DNA of 64,000 nucleotides from Zanthoxylum bungeanum (Eukaryota; Streptophyta; Magnoliopsida; Sapindales; Rutaceae). Position 1 is the stretch's first letter, and each line of letters opens with the position of its first letter. A program made the translations under genes and the position numbers. Under the pieces are notes generated by a model. The model saw only the letters and a program-made list of their open reading frames with translations, had not been told where the DNA came from and searched no databases. The stretch lies in contig SKCR01015065.1 of NCBI GenBank assembly GCA_019454045.1, forward strand, positions 1 to 64,000, given 5' to 3'. Below, in pieces: positions 59,291 through 64,000 of this stretch.

Positions 59291-60290
59291 ATGATGAGTC
59301 AGATAATGAGGTTTCCCACATGGATCAATTAGAGACTAACATCAATAAGATTACTGAGCAGTTGCAAGCTTTAGCCACCGCTGTGGCAAGTTTGGCAATG
59401 CCCAGCACATGAGGAATAGAAAGAAATGAGAATGTCAGGCGTGAGGAGCCTCCGAACAGGTTGAGTGATGAGATCCCTATTTTTGATGATGACACGACAG
59501 AGTATGCCATGGGAAGAGTAGCCGGGTCTCAGGCAGAATTCCAGAAACTCATGGATCAGGTAGAGTCCATTACCCGCAAGCTGAAGGGTAAACATGAAGA
59601 TTTGCTAGACTACGATGTGATGACTTTCGAGGAGCAGCTGCCTTCTTAGTTCAAGATGCCCGACATAGCCAAGTACAACGGGAACGGGGATCCGAGGGTC
59701 CATCTCCGAAATTATGTTTCCGTGATGAGTTCAGTGGGTCTGTCGAAGCGTCAGGTTCAGAAAATGTTCGGGATGTCACTGGAGGGGCGCCCGTGGTATG
59801 GTATCACAGCCTGGAGAGAAAGGTCAAAGATGACTTAAGGGCATTAGTAGAGGCCTTTCTAAATCAGTATGTCACATATTTGGAGATCGACTTGTCACTC
59901 CGTGACTTGGAGAATACCAAACAGAAGCCGGAGGAAAGCTTCAAGGATTATGTAGACCGCTGGAGGAGCCATCTTTTGAAGATGCAGACTCGGCCCTCGG
60001 AGAAGGACCAGATCAAGATGATCATCAAGGGCACCAAGCCATCTATTTATAACAAGATGAGGAGGATGACCTTCATGATTAACGACTTTCGACAACTCAG
60101 AGAAACTGTCATGGCTATCGAGGAGAAAGAAACTGAGAACATGAAGTTTTATGCCCATAATATAAGGACTATTGAGGGGCCTTCTGAGACCAAGCCCGCT
60201 TCTGCTAAAGTTGCCGCCATCAGAAACATGCGATTTTCTAACCTTGGTAAGCCTCTGTCAAAGGTGCTTGAGAAGTTGAAATGACAATGA
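59291..60290 (+). pseudogene. Gag of element I, Tat/Ogre-like, broken
   Basis: The N-terminus (from about 59291) matches C (DNEVSHMDQLETN...VASLAMPS) after a frameshift, then meets a TGA near 59410. The 59461-59649 frame (MSDEIPIFDDDTTEYAMGRV) ends in a TAG. The next frame (59656-59838) opens the capsid-like Retrotrans_gag domain with KYNGNGDPRVHLRNYVSVM and LEGRPWYGI. After a shift at about 59830 the 59793-60284 frame continues with LVEAFLNQYVTYLEIDLSLR and ESFKDYVDRWRSHLLKMQ, a pattern seen in Tat/Ogre gag. It keeps the central domain that C has lost. Confidence 0.83.
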
Positions 60291-60785
60291 CTCATGAAAG
60301 CTTTAGAACCTAGACCAATTCCAAACCATATGCCCACTACTTCGACCTTAAACCAATACTGCCACTTCCATTAGCAAAAAGGCCACGAAACTGACAACTG
60401 CACTTGCCTTAGGCAAGAGATCCAAAACCTCATTGACTCTCATAAAATACTCGACCTAGAAAAAGAACAACCCAACACACACAGACACCCTCTACCCAAC
60501 TACCACTCTGTTCCACCACCCACCTATATGATTAGCTCCGGCCTACCCGAAAGCCTTGTCCTCCAAACCATCGACCACCAAGCTTTCTACATGGAGATAT
60601 GAGGTAGCAGTATTGAGATGAAACGGGGCAAGGGATAGATTCGTGGGAAAAATTTCTCGATCAGTGACAAAAAGAAGGATGAATAGAAAGAAGAACTATT
60701 GCAGTCGGAGAATCTGATGCTCAAAGGAATCAAGAAGACTGAAGAAGACAGGCTGCAGATGACGAAGACATTTATTTTTTAATCC
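60291..60785 (+). pseudogene. C-terminal gag tail of element I
   Basis: Continues the homology with C in broken frames: YCHFH, a stop, QKGHETDNC (the CHHC knuckle), LRQEIQNLIDSHKI, SSGLPESLVLQT, and an acidic-lysine tail ending near 60780. Two in-frame stops fall within it (near 60375 and 60601). Confidence 0.72.
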
Positions 60786-61139
60786 CTCATTTATTAGTCA
60801 TAAAGACATTGTTTTGCTTACTTGCTTGAAGCTTTTTAGTTTACATCATGCGTGAGATGAGCGTATTTGACATTAATTCGACAAAGACAAATGCATTTAA
60901 TCTTGGTACATGTGAATTCCCGAGGGAATTTCAATTTCAAGTGAGAAGTGGAATAGAATTGACATAAGGAAATTGTAAGCAGGCCCAAGGGGCGACCAAA
61001 GACATTAATAGGCGAAGGGCGACAAAGAAGCACAAGGAAGGCCTAACCCATCGGAATAGGAAAAACATCCATGCATACACGTTACATAAACGCAATTCTT
61101 ATTTTGTATTCGCAGGTTTTTGAAGAAAGAAAAGGAAAA
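60786..61139 (+). other. Region downstream of gag in I
   Basis: The first part parallels C 19170-19366 (ATAAAGACATTG, CTTACTTGCTTGA, TGAGCGTATTTGA, ATCTTGGTACA), so both copies share the gag-to-tail arrangement. No integrase tail as clear as in C was read. The rest has no recognised content; the word TTTTGTATTCGCAG before 61110 looks like a splice acceptor but nothing else supports an intron. Confidence 0.55.
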
Positions 61140-61546
61140 AGCAGAAAAAATGAAACTCAAATCGGGAATAATACCCACAAATCAAATTGGGAACAAAACC
61201 CACAACTCAAATCGAGAACAAGACCGACAACTCAAATCGGGAACAAGACCCACAAATCAAATCGGGAATAAGACCCACAAATCAAATCAGGAACAAGACG
61301 CACAAATCAAATTGGGAACAAGACCCATAACTCAAATTGGGAACAAAACCAACAACTATAATCGGGAACAAGACCCACAAATCAAATCGGGAACAAGACC
61401 CACAACTCAAATCAGGAACAAGACCCACAAATCAAATCGGGAACAAGACACACAACTCAAATCGGGAACAAGACCCACAACTCAAATCGGGAACAAGACC
61501 CACAACTCAAATCAGGAACAAGACCCACAAATCAAATCGGGAAAAA
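61140..61546. repeat. 24-bp minisatellite in the 3' region of I
   Basis: About 16-17 tandem copies of a unit like CAAATCGGGAACAAGACCCA plus CAA(C/A). Variation is mainly CTC/ATC and CGGG/CAGG. Because 24 is a multiple of 3, three frames stay open (the longest 144 codons), with a repeated NREQDP-like peptide; there is no sign of selection for coding. Confidence 0.95.
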
Positions 61547-64000
61547 AATATTGAACCAGGAAACCAGAAAAGTGACGGAGCATTAACCCTTCCGGTGACG
61601 GTGTAACGCACTTCCGAGAAGCAACTTAAAATGTAAGATCTGAGGGCACCTTTTGCCATTTTTCATTCATCTTTTCGGTTGTCTATTATTATTTCCTTGC
61701 ATGTCTATTATTATTATTGGGTTAATGATTGTGTGCTATCTCTTGCGGTATATGGATGAAAACCCAGACGTAAATTCCGTAGCCGAATCCGAAGGGACGG
61801 TAGTGTAGTCTATACTTGGGATACTACTCCACGTACCGTTTGAGAAACTTTTAAGCACGTGTTTCATTTTTTCATTTGATTTTGTGTTCATTCGTTTTTG
61901 TGTTTATTGTTCCGCTATTTATTTTCTACGTATTGCTTTATTTATTTACGCATTGTTAATCTAGTGCGCATGGGCTAATCACGTTGATTAAAGGTCCTCC
62001 ATTTGAGGGAAATGCCTAAAGGCTACCTTTACCACGATGTTTTGCCGCGTCGGACGAAGTATACTTGATTGAATGTGAAATACGTTCAATCATTCATACG
62101 AGGTCCCATATAGATGTTGGCATTGGTCGCATCTCTTTTATTATTCCGTTATTTACTTTCCACATGTTATTGCTTTATTTATTATGCATTGTTAATCTAG
62201 TGCGCATGGGCTAACTACGTTGGATTAAAGGTCCTCCATTTTCGGGAAATGCCTAAAGGCTACCTTTACCACGATGTTTTGCCGCGCCGGATGAATTATA
62301 CTTGATTGAATGTGAAATACGTTCAATCGGGCATACGAGGTCCCATATAGATGTTGGCCTTGGTCGCATCTCTTTTATTATTCCGTTATTTATTTTCCGC
62401 ATGTTACTGCTTTATTTATTTATGCATTGTTAATCTAGTGCGCATAGGCTAACTAAGTTGGATTAAAGGTCCTCCATTTGAGGGAAATGCCTAAAGGCTA
62501 CCTTTACCACGATGTTTTGCCACGCCGGACGAAGTATACTTGATTGAATGTGAAATACGTTCAATCGGGCATATGAGGTCTCATATAGATGTTGGCCTTG
62601 GTCGCACCTCTTTTATTATTCTGTTATTTACTTTCTGCATGTTATTGCTTTATTTATTTATGCATTGTTAATCTAGTGCGCATGTGCTAACTATGTTGGA
62701 TTAAAGGTCCTCCATTTGAGGGAAATGCCTAAAGGGTACCTTTACCACGATGTTTTGTCGTTCCGGATGAAGTATACTTGATTGAATGTGAAATACGTTC
62801 AATCGGGCATACGAGGTCCCTTATAGATGTTGGCTTGGTCACATCTCTTTCATTATTCCGTTATTTACTTTCTGTATGTTATCGCTTTGTTTATTTATAC
62901 ATTGTTATTTAGTGCGTATGGGCCGATCGCGTTGGATTAAAGGTCCTATATTTGAGGAAAATGCCTAAAGGTTACCTTTACCACGATGTTTTGCCGCGCC
63001 GGACAAAGTATACTTGATTGAATGAGAAGTACGTTCAATCAAGCATACGAAGTCCCATATAGATGTCGGCCTTGGTCGCATCTCTTTTATTATTCTGTCA
63101 TTTACTTTCTGCATGTTATTCTGTTTGTTTACTTTTGCGTCGTCATTTGGTGCGCATGGGCTAATCGCGTTGGATTAAAGGTCCTCCATTTGAGGGAAAT
63201 GTCTAAAGGCTACCTTTACTACAATGTTTTGCCGCGCCGAGTATACAAGATCCCATATGGATGTTGGCCAAAGATCTTGGTCACATCATTCTTCTGTTGA
63301 TCTTGTTATTCACCTTTTTGATTGTCATTTTTCATTTTTCACTTCGTATTCATGTTGTGTTAATGCTTGAGTATTGCCTCTCGCGGTATATCGGATGGAA
63401 ACCCAGACATAAATTCCGTAGCCGAATCCGAATGGACGGTAGTGCGGTCTGTACTTGGGATACAACTCCACGTATCGCTTGATAAACATTCACGCACGTG
63501 TTTATGTCATTTTAGATACCACTTTGGTAATCTTCGTTCGAGCATATTTCTGAACGTTACTCTAACGCATGCATTCTATTTTACCACGCATCATATCCCG
63601 TACCGTTCGAACTCGTTTCCGAATGCTACATGAACGCACATACAGGGAACAAACTTCTTTTTATCATATTTTATGCATGTTTGCCTCATTGGTCATTTCT
63701 TTTACATTACACACTTAATCATTTCTCTTCATTATTAACGCTTTTACTGTTATTATTTATTTAGATTTTCGCACTTCTTTGTTTAATATGTTTATGGAAT
63801 TATGTATTTGCCTTCATTTTTATTTATGTTTATGGGTGTGCAAACTTGTGTGTTGATTAAATTATCTTGCATGTGTTGCATAAGACTTGGTTATATTATT
63901 GCATAAATCCTTTCATTACATTTGGCATAAGTAATGGACCATTCCGAACCCAATGAATTGAGGTCTTCCCTTGCGAGGGGTGAGTGTGGCCTTAAATCAT
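61547..64000 (+). repeat. 3' LTR copy of element I (incomplete at window edge)
   Basis: Homologous to 51479-53480 or so, starting AATATTGAACCAGG directly after the minisatellite. It holds the 237-bp array with six units. About 120 bp of the LTR should lie beyond 64000. Confidence 0.88.
61964..63272. repeat. 237-bp tandem array, six units (3' LTR of I)
   Basis: Units begin at 61964, 62200, 62438, 62676, 62912 and 63150, spaced 236, 238, 238, 236 and 238 bp; the last is partial, as in the 5' copy. The flanking 125-bp block occurs at about 61737-61860 and 63376-63500. Confidence 0.95.

Larger units (their letters stand above)
50311..64000 (+). mobile_element. Element I: Tat/Ogre-like gag element with long repeat-rich LTRs, runs off the window
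   Basis: A plus-strand relative of C. The 5' LTR ends at 53600 (GTCTACA), followed by GTC and the primer site at 53604. The leader is split by H. Gag lies at 59291-60290, then a downstream region, a 24-bp minisatellite and a 3' LTR copy from about 61547 that is still open at the window end. The first LTR bases are replaced by F. No RT, RNase H or integrase core was found, so like C it appears non-autonomous. Confidence 0.82.

Noticed and set aside
61085..61115. Splice-acceptor-like TTTTGTATTCGCAG as evidence of an Ogre-type intron
   Set aside because: No matching donor or coding flanks were seen; one short word is not enough.
61140..61546. Regular short repeats as a possible CRISPR array
   Set aside because: Units are contiguous without unique spacers, and the context is a plant retrotransposon.
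61120..61554. 144-codon frame with NREQDP-like peptide repeats
   Set aside because: Produced by a 24-bp tandem repeat that keeps three frames open.

Overview
This window looks like gene-poor heterochromatin from a flowering plant. It is AT-rich and I see no host gene, rRNA, tRNA gene or CRISPR array. Nearly every base belongs to decayed LTR retrotransposons stacked inside one another. The species cannot be named from the sequence. The mix of Ty1/copia elements with a tRNA-iMet-type primer site and Tat/Ogre-like Ty3/gypsy elements with a TGGCGACTCC primer site is typical of angiosperms. No element has an intact polyprotein.

Three families recur. Family 1 is a Ty1/copia family with LTRs of about 1.92-2.05 kb that begin TGTTGGACAATTATGACCC; copies are called E, B, D, F and H. 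Family 2 is a second copia family; copies are A and a fragment, A2. Family 3 is a Tat/Ogre-like family that keeps gag but almost no pol, so it is TR-GAG/LARD-like; copies are C and I. A further copia-like LTR and leader (J) lies near the left end.

Layout: A2 fragment (1-779, minus); J (780-3953, plus, right-truncated); E (3954-11323, minus, left-truncated). Next comes a four-level nest: A (11324-13208 and 40744-43761, minus) holds B (13209-40743, plus; target duplication ATCAC). The 5' LTR of B holds C (14578-32426, minus; GCGAG). The leader of C holds D (20678-30200, plus; CCAAC). Then come F (43762-50310, plus, left-truncated) and I (50311 to beyond 64000, plus), whose leader is interrupted by H (53887-58388, minus; GAGCC).

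The coding remnants follow normal copia order: gag, protease, integrase, reverse transcriptase, RNase H. All carry stops, frameshifts or lost catalytic residues. D and F share the same gag deletion, integrase deletion and altered RT boxes, which suggests that an already defective sublineage was copied in trans. Family 3 copies carry variable minisatellites between gag and the 3' LTR and a 237-bp tandem array inside the LTR of I.

The least expected signals are non-coding. Family 1 LTRs and leaders are packed with short perfect inverted repeats whose arms are almost always separated by three bases, usually TGG or TAG. The gag leaders of two different copia families each hold four dispersed copies of a motif with the core GCCAAAG. 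All homology statements come from reading copies in this window against each other by eye; no alignment or database search was run.
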